NCBI GenBank assembly: GCA_964635965.1
Contig: CAZWQX010000041.1
Span: 1-25,993, forward strand
Length of the DNA stretch: 25,993 bases
Origin: JAKVAV01 sp964635965
Lineage (GTDB): Bacteria > Bacteroidota > Bacteroidia > Flavobacteriales_D > Cryomorphaceae
Reading direction: 5' to 3'
The notes beneath the pieces are model-generated. The model was not told where the DNA came from. It made no database searches and saw nothing but the letters and a program-made list of their open reading frames with translations. Numbering within the stretch: the stretch's first letter is position 1; each line of letters starts with the position of its first letter. This document shows, in pieces, positions 1 to 8,200 of the stretch. Made by a program: the position numbers and the translations under genes.

Positions 1-3000
1 CAAACAACCATCTTCTATTCTCAAGCCCCATTCTCCAAAGCGAACCAAGACATCCTCTTTCACTTGCCCTGTCATTCCCGGCTGTTGTGCACCCCGGTGT
101 GCAGGAGTATGAGAATAAGGATCAGTTGGAAATCCACCATATACCTCGGGATCTTTGTGAATACCAATCCCCTCGCCTACTTCATAAAAATGATTCGCGA
201 GTTTTTTCTGCAAAGAGGAGGACTCATTTGAATTGTGGGCCTGAAGACAAACTTCATATGCCGCCAAATGCAGCTTCGATACCATGTGCCAATAGATCGA
301 ACCTAGTCCTTCATATCCGAAGAAGGTCCCTGAACGACCGGTGAAAGCCTTATGGTTGAAGGTCTCCTCCCATATTTCAGATATAACCTCTTGATCTTTT
401 TCAACCAGAGCAGAAAACTCCTCGTCCAAAGCTTCCAATGCTGTTTTTACGTCGCCGACATTTCTAAAATTACCGTTGAAATGGAGTTCACCGTTCACGT
501 CTCTAGCGACAATTTCGCGCCGATCCTTTTCTACCATTTCTCTTAGCAGGTCTGAGCGGTCTAAAGCTCCTTTGGCAATTTTATTCTTCTGCAAGAATCC
601 CGGGAGGTCTTTATTCGGGTAGAGTATGTAGCTGTTTTGATCTTTTCGGTACAACTTGCTGGACCGGAGTGAATCAAAAACCGANNNNNNNNNNGCTTCT
701 TCGGCCGAAAGGTAGCCCGAGCTCAAAACGGCTACTTGCCCCTCCAGCATTTCATTTAAGTAAGAAACATACATTCCGTTTTCCTCAACCGTTACCAAGT
801 TATACGCGTGATATAAACCGTCTTTTCTCAGATTGGTGCGGATGGCTTGTTCCATGTAAGCTCTTGCGGTCGAACAGAACTCAACAAAGTCGCCAACCGA
901 AATTTCACCCTTTTTTCCTGAAAAACCGCTATCATAGATACCCGTACGGTATTTGCTACCGGCTTGCCCAAGTCCGTCTGTAACCGCCTTTCGTTGAGCA
1001 TTGTCAAACCCTGTATCCACAGTTGCTTTATTCGCATTTAAAACCTCATAGACACCATGGAAAAATGAGATCATCTCCTCGGAAATTTCAACCTTTTCCT
1101 TGGAATTGGCTGCAAGGGTATCTTCCATAAACTTTAAGAAACGACGCAGGTAATAAAGGGTAACCATGGATACTCCGTTACCGACAAGTGCATTATTGGC
1201 ATCATTCCACTCAGGTCTTTGGGTATTAAGCCAAATTCCAGCCTCGGGTATGAGATTCGATATCTTGGCTAAAGTGGTTGCCAATATCTTTTCTAAAAAG
1301 CTCACCCGATGGATTTCCCCTTTTTGATTCTCTAAAAGGGCTCCGTCAGCGCCAAAGCTTTCCATCCGAGATCTCAATTCACGATCAGCGTCAAAATCGA
1401 AGACTATGGTATCCTTTGGATTTTTCAGTATATCCGTGTAGGGCTTAATCTTATACGGCACATTCGCATAGCAAAACACCGAACGGTTCAATAAATTACC
1501 CAGTGCTGATGGATTCAAACTTTGCTGATACTCCAAAAATTTAAGGAGATAAATGATCTGGTGGTCACCCCAGTATCCGATAAATGACCACGGATCCTCA
1601 GGTTCAACTATTTCCCAATCGAAACTATCCTTGGTTACTCTGTAAGGATTGTACCCGTCAAAAGTACTGGCGTTGAGAAACTTAAATATCATGCCATCGA
1701 TAAAGCCCGGAAACGAAATAGACAATGCCTCCCAGTTCTGGAAAATATCACGCCAATTCCCTTGGTAGTCGAGAATCTTAGATCCATCGATTTCACTTCT
1801 GGTGTTAATCGAGAATTTATTCCATGGACGACTTGGGTCTCCGTGTCGCCTGCTAAATTTCAATGGAAGGTATTCCGTAGCCAAACGTATCAGGTCGCTG
1901 TCTCCAGTGTCATTACATTTCTGCAAAAAGTCTGCCCTCAATACCACCTTGCCTAAGGAGTTAATCATGGAAGAGTTTCTGGTGTAAACCGAATGATTTG
2001 CCTTGCGCAAGTATTTGCGAAAATCTCCCAATTCGATGTCGTAGTGGCGATCAAAGATACCTCCACGCATGATGTTGAAGAGCGTGTTAGCATAATGCCT
2101 TGTATCTCTCAATAAATCATCTGTCTCAGAAAGTCCATCCGCCGATGCCACCAATTGTGTGAGATTCTCAGAACCAAGTTCGATGTCTTTTCTGATGTTC
2201 TCGATTAAGCTTTTGTCTTTTTTGATCTCGCTACTGAGTTCAACTACGGCTGTTTGGTCTTGATTCACATTAGCAATCATGAACCACTTGCTTTCATCTT
2301 TGGCTTTAAGTTTAATATCGGTCACCAACAGGTATGCCCCTTTCTCTCCTTTTACATCCGTTTCTGATTTAACCGAACCTTCTTTCTTAAAAGAATTCAG
2401 CTGTTTTGAAGAAGCAAGATATGTTGGCTTATCCAAGCCCGTAGACCAAACCGTATTCGCCTTAAGTGCTTCACTAGGCTCCGCCCTATCGATGATAATC
2501 GCACTCAGCGCATAAATGCCAAGCCCCACTGATTCAACTATCTCGCTTCTCTTGTAGGCATCCACCAAATTACTCTGACGGATTTGCAAATCACTATTTA
2601 CCCCATAAGGTTGAATATTCTGTAATCCATCCAGAATCTTCACCTTGCGACTGTCATTCTTAAGATTTTTAAGGGATGCCTCCCTCACGAATCCATACGA
2701 GTTGCTCGAAGACCATCGGTAACGGAAGCTTAAACCTAAATCGTGGTTGATTTCTTCGAACATTACCTTGTTGCCGAGCTGATTCTTGTATAAATTCCGG
2801 CTGATGTTGTAGTGTTCGGCACCATGCTCTACAAATGGTTCCCAAACCTCTTCTTTTGAAACCCTGATTATTGTTTTGCTCCCCGTAGTATGAACGAGTT
2901 CACTCAATTTGTCATCCGTATAGTATGGAAAAAGAGCGTATTCAGCATTTTTTCTTCCCGCAGTCAGCCCCCCATTTGAAGAGATGAACATCCAATGATT

Positions 3001-3099
3001 TGAATCACTGACAATACTCATAAAGAAAGGTCGGCGCTTATCAGGGTCGGATATCTTAAACCAAATTTCAGAATCGATTCGTTCGCTAGCTATCGGCAC
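1..3099 (-). CDS. GH94/cellobiose-phosphorylase-like large protein, C-terminus cut by window edge
   Basis: One reading frame stays open on the minus strand from about 3141 to base 1, giving over 1000 residues with no stop, so the gene continues off the left edge. Counting from GTG 3099, the stretch around residues 615-650 contains PEWNDANNALVG (W631, N632, D633), which resembles the DWND catalytic-Asp motif of GH94 phosphorylases. A later conserved-looking block near residues 930-950 reads TGRSGTFFGYEGLGSIYW. I infer an (alpha/alpha)6-barrel carbohydrate-active enzyme; substrate is unknown and no signal peptide is visible, so it may be cytoplasmic. The start is uncertain: there is no in-frame ATG before residue 26 or so (FMSIV), GTG 3099 is the best candidate, and likely coding residues (REIQSLNTT) precede it. 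A 10-N gap interrupts the gene, but the frame agrees on both sides. It diverges from the MscS gene. Confidence 0.65.
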   Translation of the reverse strand, partial: MPIASERIDSEIWFKISDPDKRRPFFMSIVSDSNHWMFISSNGGLTAGRKNAEYALFPYYTDDKLSELVHTTGSKTIIRVSKEEVWEPFVEHGAEHYNISRNLYKNQLGNKVMFEEINHDLGLSFRYRWSSSNSYGFVREASLKNLKNDSRKVKILDGLQNIQPYGVNSDLQIRQSNLVDAYKRSEIVESVGLGIYALSAIIIDRAEPSEALKANTVWSTGLDKPTYLASSKQLNSFKKEGSVKSETDVKGEKGAYLLVTDIKLKAKDESKWFMIANVNQDQTAVVELSSEIKKDKSLIENIRKDIELGSENLTQLVASADGLSETDDLLRDTRHYANTLFNIMRGGIFDRHYDIELGDFRKYLRKANHSVYTRNSSMINSLGKVVLRADFLQKCNDTGDSDLIRLATEYLPLKFSRRHGDPSRPWNKFSINTRSEIDGSKILDYQGNWRDIFQNWEALSISFPGFIDGMIFKFLNASTFDGYNPYRVTKDSFDWEIVEPEDPWSFIGYWGDHQIIYLLKFLEYQQSLNPSALGNLLNRSVFCYANVPYKIKPYTDILKNPKDTIVFDFDADRELRSRMESFGADGALLENQKGEIHRVSFLEKILATTLAKISNLIPEAGIWLNTQRPEWNDANNALVGNGVSMVTLYYLRRFLKFMEDTLAANSKEKVEISEEMISFFHGVYEVLNANKATVDTGFDNAQRKAVTDGLGQAGSKYRTGIYDSGFSGKKGEISVGDFVEFCSTARAYMEQAIRTNLRKDGLYHAYNLVTVEENGMYVSYLNEMLEGQVAVLSSGYLSAEEXXXXSVFDSLRSSKLYRKDQNSYILYPNKDLPGFLQKNKIAKGALDRSDLLREMVEKDRREIVARDVNGELHFNGNFRNVGDVKTALEALDEEFSALVEKDQEVISEIWEETFNHKAFTGRSGTFFGYEGLGSIYWHMVSKLHLAAYEVCLQAHNSNESSSLQKKLANHFYEVGEGIGIHKDPEVYGGFPTDPYSHTPAHRGAQQPGMTGQVKEDVLVRFGEWGLRIEDGCL
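685..694. other. assembly gap of 10 N
   Basis: Ten undetermined bases lie inside the large minus-strand gene. Read as ten real bases they keep the frame on both sides open, so the true missing length is probably 10 or differs from it by a multiple of three. Confidence 0.98.
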
Positions 3100-3124
3100 G
3101 TTTGTGGTATTTAATGATTGTATC

Positions 3125-3139
3125 TCCCGAATGTCGGGA
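3125..3139. repeat. short palindrome TCCCGA-ATG-TCGGGA
   Basis: A perfect 6-bp inverted repeat with a 3-nt centre lies between the divergent GH94-like and MscS genes, about 26 nt upstream of GTG 3099. It could be an operator or a 5' leader hairpin, or part of the coding region if the true start is further upstream. It is too short to be sure it has a function. Confidence 0.35.
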
Positions 3140-3216
3140 TTTCAAATATCAAATTATTTCTTCTATCCATGCAACGACAATGAAAAACTTACATTAGCAA
3201 AGCGCTAAAACCTTCA

Positions 3217-4809
3217 ATGAAAAACCAACTTATCCTATTGTTCCTGCTCTTGATTGGTTCGAATTCGTTCGCCTATCAACTAGAAGAATCAACTGAGGAC
3301 ACCACGGAGTTAAGGGCCGCGTTGCCCGTAATACATCAATCTGACACCCTCTTTTTTCTGTCTTCAAATGGGACTTATAAGACGGCTGAAGAAAGAGTTG
3401 AAGCCATTTCAAATGGAATTACGAGCGTGTTGGAAAAGGCCTTGATTGATTTCAATTCGTTCGAAACGTTTCGCGACGGTGATCGAATTCGCATTGTTTA
3501 TGAAGGAGATGCTGTTTTTTCAATTTACCCCGAGGATACAGTTGGATCAGGACTTAATCAGCAGGAGTTAGCCGACCTGGTGATTGAAAGTATCGAAGAT
3601 CACGCCACTACCAATCTCGGGATTGACCGCATTACACAAACCGCAAAGCGAATAGGGCTGCTGCTCGCTTTGATTCTAAGTTTTTTCTTGGTAATCAGGT
3701 TACTAAATGCAGGGATTTCAAGAGGCAACACTTGGATTTATAAGCAGGTACAAAAAAGGATAAAAGGGATCACAAACCCGAGAAACCGCTTTTTTACCAT
3801 GGCAAGACTAGCGGACTTCATTCGGATTGTCTTGCGCTTTATCAAATGGGTAATTATTCTGATTCTCGTTTACGCCTTGTTGCCGATCGGTTTTAGCATT
3901 TTCCCTAGTACTGAGGAAATCGGTCTCAAACTTATCGGATATGTCATCGATCCCGTAAAGGCATTTGGTGATGCCCTGATCAGTTATATCCCCGAATTCA
4001 TTGCGATCATCGTCATCATTTTAATTGCCAGGGCGATCATCAGGTTGATACGCTATTTTGCGCGGGAGATTGAAGCGGGTCGATTTCAAATTGACGGTTT
4101 CTATCCGGAGTGGGCAGACCCCACCTATAACCTATTGAGGGTTTTGGTCATCATCTTCACCTTCGTCGCAGTCTTCCCACTCATCCCTGGCAGCGGTTCC
4201 GATGTATTCAAAGGTGTTAGCGTCTTCTTCGGGTTACTAATTTCTCTGGGGTCCAGCTCAGCAATCGGTAATATAATTGCAGGTTTGGTCATTACTTACA
4301 TGCGTCCTTTTCAAGTTGGTGATCGCGTTAGAATTGGAGATGCGACGGGCGATGTTGTAGAAAAAACCCTATTGGTAACCCGACTTCGTACCATCAAAAA
4401 TGAAGACGTAACCATTCCCAATTCTTCAATACTTACAGGGAATACGTTTAATTATTCAGCCAATGCAAAAGAACGGGGATTGATCTTGAACTCCTCAGTA
4501 ACCATTGGCTACGATATTCCGTGGCGAAAGGTGCATGATATGTTGCTCGAAGCAGCAGACAGGACACACGAATTGCTCAAAGAGCCGAAACCCTTTGTAT
4601 TGCAAACGGCCTTAGATGATTTCTATGTGAGCTACCAGATTAATTGCTACACCGAAAAGGCGGAGATTTCGGCAAGGATCTATTCAGAATTGCATGGGCA
4701 CATACAAGACGTCTTTGCCGAAAACAATGTCGAGATCTTATCTCCCCATTACCGAGCAGAAAGAGATGGAAGTGATGCAACTATTCCTCCTACGAGCGAA
4801 AAGGAATGA
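3217..4809 (+). CDS. MscS-family mechanosensitive ion channel with periplasmic N-terminal domain
   Basis: A 530-residue inner-membrane channel, expected to open under membrane tension and release solutes on osmotic downshock. Residues 1-19 form a signal peptide ending near SFA-YQ, followed by a soluble, presumably periplasmic region to about 140. Hydrophobic segments follow near 144-165, 202-228, 258-278, 304-322 and 328-362. The pore-helix and beta-domain signature of MscS is clear: GSSSAIGNIIAGLV from G345, then PFQVGDRVRIGDATGDV and later IPNSSILTGNTFNYS. The C-terminal alpha/beta vestibule domain runs to about 510, with a polar tail. It is longer than E. coli MscS (286 aa) because of the N-terminal domain and extra helices. 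The family is certain; the exact subfamily and any ligand of the N-terminal domain are not. Confidence 0.92.
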   Translation: MKNQLILLFLLLIGSNSFAYQLEESTEDTTELRAALPVIHQSDTLFFLSSNGTYKTAEERVEAISNGITSVLEKALIDFNSFETFRDGDRIRIVYEGDAVFSIYPEDTVGSGLNQQELADLVIESIEDHATTNLGIDRITQTAKRIGLLLALILSFFLVIRLLNAGISRGNTWIYKQVQKRIKGITNPRNRFFTMARLADFIRIVLRFIKWVIILILVYALLPIGFSIFPSTEEIGLKLIGYVIDPVKAFGDALISYIPEFIAIIVIILIARAIIRLIRYFAREIEAGRFQIDGFYPEWADPTYNLLRVLVIIFTFVAVFPLIPGSGSDVFKGVSVFFGLLISLGSSSAIGNIIAGLVITYMRPFQVGDRVRIGDATGDVVEKTLLVTRLRTIKNEDVTIPNSSILTGNTFNYSANAKERGLILNSSVTIGYDIPWRKVHDMLLEAADRTHELLKEPKPFVLQTALDDFYVSYQINCYTEKAEISARIYSELHGHIQDVFAENNVEILSPHYRAERDGSDATIPPTSEKE

Positions 4810-4905
4810 CCACTGCGCATCACTCAACCGTTTAGACAGGTGAATTTTTGCCCTGAATTAAAGAGCATTCAATATTCCTTCTATTTTTACTCAAAATTCA
4901 ACACC

Positions 4906-5739
4906 ATGCGCAACGCTCTAACCACTCTCGTATTCCTCTTTTTCTCGTTTGTCCTCATCGCCCAAGATTCAGGGGTCGACAAAGTCACCTACATGTCGGG
5001 AGAAGTTGAGAATGGAAAAATCATCAAATTAGATGCGGAAAACGTCTACTTCCTTCCCGACGGAGCAAGTGTAACGGATACCGTGCCTCGCACCCAGATT
5101 GTAAAGGTTGTTTTTGCAAATGGCAAAACACAGTTCTTCCAGCCGACACAAGTTAGTCGGGTGGCCACAACCACTCCCGAAGAGCGCAAGGGAATCATAG
5201 CAATACTTCCATTTGAACTTAAGAATAAAGACTTCGAAGGATTCGATCCCGAGATGAGCATTACCATTCAAAAAGACTGTATTGAGTTGTTTGAAAAGAT
5301 GTCGAAAGGTTATGTGATCCAGAACCCTGATACCACACTGGCCAGATTGAGAAGAGGTGGCGTTACAGTTGGGAATGTGACAGAAATCCTTCCTGCTGAT
5401 ATGGCGAGACTACTTGGAGCTCAGTTCGTATCGTATGGAAGTGTTTGGATTGCGGAAAACACAAGCAGCAAAGGAGACAAGAATTATTTTGAGTCTGAAA
5501 ATGCTACCGCAGAAGATCCGAATGCCGCTCGTTCCAATCCAAGTCTCACAGCCAAGAAATTCCAAACCATTGTTGACCTCAATGTTTACAACGATATGGG
5601 CGAGATGGCTTACACCAAAGTCCAGGAGTCATTCTGGGCAGTTAGCGACGCCTACAAATTGAACTTGGAAACGATTGTAAAGGAGTCTCCATTTGTACCG
5701 AAACCCAAAAAGCCCGCTCCTGAACCAAAAAAGCAATAA
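4906..5739 (+). CDS. exported protein of unknown function with CsgG/TolB-like core
   Basis: The 277-residue protein starts at ATG 4906, because MRNALTTLVFLFFSFVLIAQ is a clean signal peptide; an upstream in-frame ATG at 4840 would spoil it. After a short N-terminal segment on the theme of 'convert property to output' (YMSGEVENGKIIKL), residues about 90-175 read GIIAILPFELKN...IQKDCIELFEKM...LLGAQFVSYGSVWI. This is the pattern of CsgG/TolB-N-like alpha/beta domains: a hydrophobic strand, an oligomerising helix, then 'LGA...V.GSV'. The tail (VPKPKKPAPEPKKQ) is proline/lysine rich and probably disordered. The resemblance is by eye only, and function is unknown. It lies 96 nt after the MscS gene and converges with the patatin gene only 3 nt away. 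Confidence 0.7.
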   Translation: MRNALTTLVFLFFSFVLIAQDSGVDKVTYMSGEVENGKIIKLDAENVYFLPDGASVTDTVPRTQIVKVVFANGKTQFFQPTQVSRVATTTPEERKGIIAILPFELKNKDFEGFDPEMSITIQKDCIELFEKMSKGYVIQNPDTTLARLRRGGVTVGNVTEILPADMARLLGAQFVSYGSVWIAENTSSKGDKNYFESENATAEDPNAARSNPSLTAKKFQTIVDLNVYNDMGEMAYTKVQESFWAVSDAYKLNLETIVKESPFVPKPKKPAPEPKKQ

Positions 5740-5768
5740 GGTTTAGTCAGAGTAATTAAAGCTAAACC
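5740..5768. terminator. weak inverted repeat at the convergent gene ends
   Basis: GGTTTAG at 5740-5746 pairs perfectly with CTAAACC at 5762-5768 across a 15-nt loop. It overlaps the stop codon of the patatin gene and follows the stop of the upstream plus-strand gene. There is no strong T-run, so it is at best a weak bidirectional terminator. Confidence 0.3.
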
Positions 5769-8055
5769 CATAAGAGAAATAATACCTCCAATGCGGGTCG
5801 TTTACATTTCTTGAAGCGCCCGCGCTGATTGGCCCCAATCGAGTTCGAAAAGTACCCTGTACACCGTAGCCGAAGTAGGTCGTGTTGTCCCACATATCCT
5901 GTGCATCGAAAGATTGCAGGTTATTCAAAGGAACATAACGATAAGTCGCCAAGCCATTCACACCAGCTCTCAAAAAAAGATTACCAAATAGAACATATTG
6001 GTACTCTAAACCGATAAGTGCAAAATTTTCGGGTTCCAGTTCAGTGTAATTGAATCCATAAGCTCTCACATCATCAATCGCCACTCGCTGATGACCACCT
6101 AAGCGGAATGTCGTGAATATCTTATCTGTACCTTCTGTGGCAAGGATTCCACCCGCTCTAAAAGAAGTGATGAATTGGTGATTCTTCCGAATATGCTGAA
6201 ATCTTCGATAATCGAGGAAAACTGTAGCATAAGGTTCGGGCTCGCTGGCATCAACTGCTTCGGAAAAAAACTCTTTGGGAAAAAATACCGTTGTGTCAGA
6301 ACTTGGGATTTCGAGATTTATTCCCTCCACCCCTTCTTTGAATTCTATTCCGTAATCACTATCCAAAAAGACCTTGGACAAAAAAACAAGTTCTGATCCC
6401 TTGGTAGGAAAATTTCGATCGTTCAAACTATTTCTGAAATAGCCTAATTGAATTCCTCCTCCTTTGACAATGATATTACCTATTTCAGATGGCAGACTAA
6501 CACCAAAATCTGAACGATCCTTTCTCGTCTGATAAAACCCTCCAAGCAAAAAACTGTGCTTCAAAGATTGGGTGGTTAAAACGTTGAATTGCAACTCCTG
6601 TTGCCTGTTTATCAAAACATCACTTACATCTCCCTCAGAATAGATAGGGACCTCCCTAGAGATGTAATCGTAGCGAAGGTTCACGGCAAAAGACTTCTTT
6701 GGTCCTGCGTATTTGTAATAGTCGAATCGAAACTTCGGATTACTTGAAATATCGACAATAAACAATGCCCTTGATTCTCTGAGCAAAAAATCTCTCGCTG
6801 TAAGATTTAGTAGTAAGCCTGTTTCAAAAACATTATCGATGTGTAAAGAGGCGAAAAGTCTTGTTGGGAGCTTTTCCCTCATGTCTACCACCATTTCCGC
6901 TCTGTCTTCTTCGGTTTGTTTGATTTGGTAAACCACGTCTTTGAAACCATTGATTCCATAAACTCGTCGGATCGCTTCTCTTACCTGATCGCGAGTGACG
7001 GTATCACCTTTTTCAAGGCCGAGCTTGTTCTGAATAAGTTGATCCCCAAAGAGTCTATTGCCTTTGAATCTGATCGAATCCAATACATAGGGCTTGACCC
7101 TATCAGATGAATTCAATGGTTCTCGATTCATCTCTATTTCTTCAGCAATAGCTTTGAACTGATCCAAATACTTTGCTCCTGTTTTATCTCCTATTTTCAG
7201 TATCTCTTTGGCACTTCCAAAGCTTCCCGTGCTATATCCCTCCATATCGGGGTGGATATACAAATCGCACAAGTCGATTTGCTCAGGCATGCTCTGATCG
7301 CTTTGGATCATTGCCAGATTCATCAAAATGCCAACCATGCTTTCAGGCACTTCTGCATCCTCAATAAAACTTACATCAACACCAATAATGTAATCTGCTC
7401 CCAAAGCTTTCATCTCGTCAACCGGAAAATTTTTGACGACTCCCCCATCAACCGCCAAGGTGGAATCCAGATCAACTGCGGTAAAGGCAGTAGGCAATGC
7501 CATGCTCGCTCGAATCGCTCGCTGTAAAGGTCCTCTGTCAAAAACGATCGGTTTCCCGTTTTTGACATCGGTAGCCACACATCGGTAAACCACAGGAAAA
7601 TCGTCAAATGACTCATAAGGAATCGAAGGCCAGGTGTAATAATGAAGTAATTCACTCAAGATATGGCCCTCAATCAATCCACTGGGGATTTTTGGCTTTA
7701 CCCCGTCTACCGGGAGCTCCAGCAAATACCTTCCATAGTATTCTTTCTCTTCAAAGGAAATATAGTTGAGTGGAACTCGATTCGCCAATACTTCATTCCA
7801 GTCTATATCCAGTACCATTTGCTCAATTTCATCGGCACTGTAGCCAATAGAATAGAGTCCACCTACGATCGATCCCATGCTGGTTCCCGCGATGAAATCA
7901 GGACGAAGACCTGCTTCCTCCATCGCCTTGAGAATCCCTATATGAGCGATTCCCTTAGCCCCTCCTCCACTTAAGACTACTCCAAGTTTTGGTTTGTCTT
8001 GCCCAAGGAGAACAAAACAAAAAAAGAGGAACAAAAATGTGAGATAGTTCTTCAC
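5743..8055 (-). CDS. patatin-like phospholipase fused to POTRA and Omp85-type barrel
   Basis: An exported lipid acyl hydrolase predicted to be anchored in the outer membrane. I take GTG 8055 as the start (770 aa), since MKNYLTFLFLFFCFVLLGQ is a standard signal peptide; a TTG at 8085 would add ten residues. The patatin domain spans about 23-220, with oxyanion-hole GGGAKG at 30-35, nucleophile elbow GTSMG with Ser59, and catalytic Asp203 in DGG, so the Ser-Asp dyad is intact. Residues around 330-400 look like one POTRA domain (SIRFKGNRLFG...), and the remaining C-terminal half is beta-rich and ends FSFNYSD, as in Omp85 barrels. The order patatin-POTRA-barrel is that of PlpD-type (type Vd) proteins, here with the longer 16-strand-like barrel common in Bacteroidota. 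The lipid substrate is unknown. It diverges from the ABC-F gene. Confidence 0.9.
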   Translation of the reverse strand: MKNYLTFLFLFFCFVLLGQDKPKLGVVLSGGGAKGIAHIGILKAMEEAGLRPDFIAGTSMGSIVGGLYSIGYSADEIEQMVLDIDWNEVLANRVPLNYISFEEKEYYGRYLLELPVDGVKPKIPSGLIEGHILSELLHYYTWPSIPYESFDDFPVVYRCVATDVKNGKPIVFDRGPLQRAIRASMALPTAFTAVDLDSTLAVDGGVVKNFPVDEMKALGADYIIGVDVSFIEDAEVPESMVGILMNLAMIQSDQSMPEQIDLCDLYIHPDMEGYSTGSFGSAKEILKIGDKTGAKYLDQFKAIAEEIEMNREPLNSSDRVKPYVLDSIRFKGNRLFGDQLIQNKLGLEKGDTVTRDQVREAIRRVYGINGFKDVVYQIKQTEEDRAEMVVDMREKLPTRLFASLHIDNVFETGLLLNLTARDFLLRESRALFIVDISSNPKFRFDYYKYAGPKKSFAVNLRYDYISREVPIYSEGDVSDVLINRQQELQFNVLTTQSLKHSFLLGGFYQTRKDRSDFGVSLPSEIGNIIVKGGGIQLGYFRNSLNDRNFPTKGSELVFLSKVFLDSDYGIEFKEGVEGINLEIPSSDTTVFFPKEFFSEAVDASEPEPYATVFLDYRRFQHIRKNHQFITSFRAGGILATEGTDKIFTTFRLGGHQRVAIDDVRAYGFNYTELEPENFALIGLEYQYVLFGNLFLRAGVNGLATYRYVPLNNLQSFDAQDMWDNTTYFGYGVQGTFRTRLGPISAGASRNVNDPHWRYYFSYGFSFNYSD

Positions 8056-8170
8056 CGGGAATGATTGGTATCTGAAAGAAAGCAAAAATTACGGAGCCAT
8101 GATACCCTATTCATCCCGTAGATGATACACAATCAATTTTCTTTTTTACTGTTTCTATGCATCAATAGAG

Positions 8171-8178
8171 TATCTTTG
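8171..8178 (+). promoter_or_regulatory. -7 element TATCTTTG for the ABC-F gene
   Basis: TATCTTTG matches the Bacteroidota sigma-ABfr -7 consensus TAnnTTTG exactly and lies 22 nt before ATG 8201. I do not see a good TTG at the expected -33 spacing, so the upstream half is weak. It implies a leader of about 20 nt. Confidence 0.55.
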
Positions 8179-8200
8179 CGCCCTCAAAATCAAGGCAGTT

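Noticed and set aside
1762..1987. Overlapping short plus-strand frames, as also at 87-546, 669-983 and 2279-2515
   Set aside because: All lie antisense to the continuous GH94-like reading frame; none has a family signature.
3130..3170. ATG 3170 as the start of the GH94-like gene
   Set aside because: It is in another frame and reaches a stop near the palindrome; it would require a frameshift, which is kept only as a possibility.
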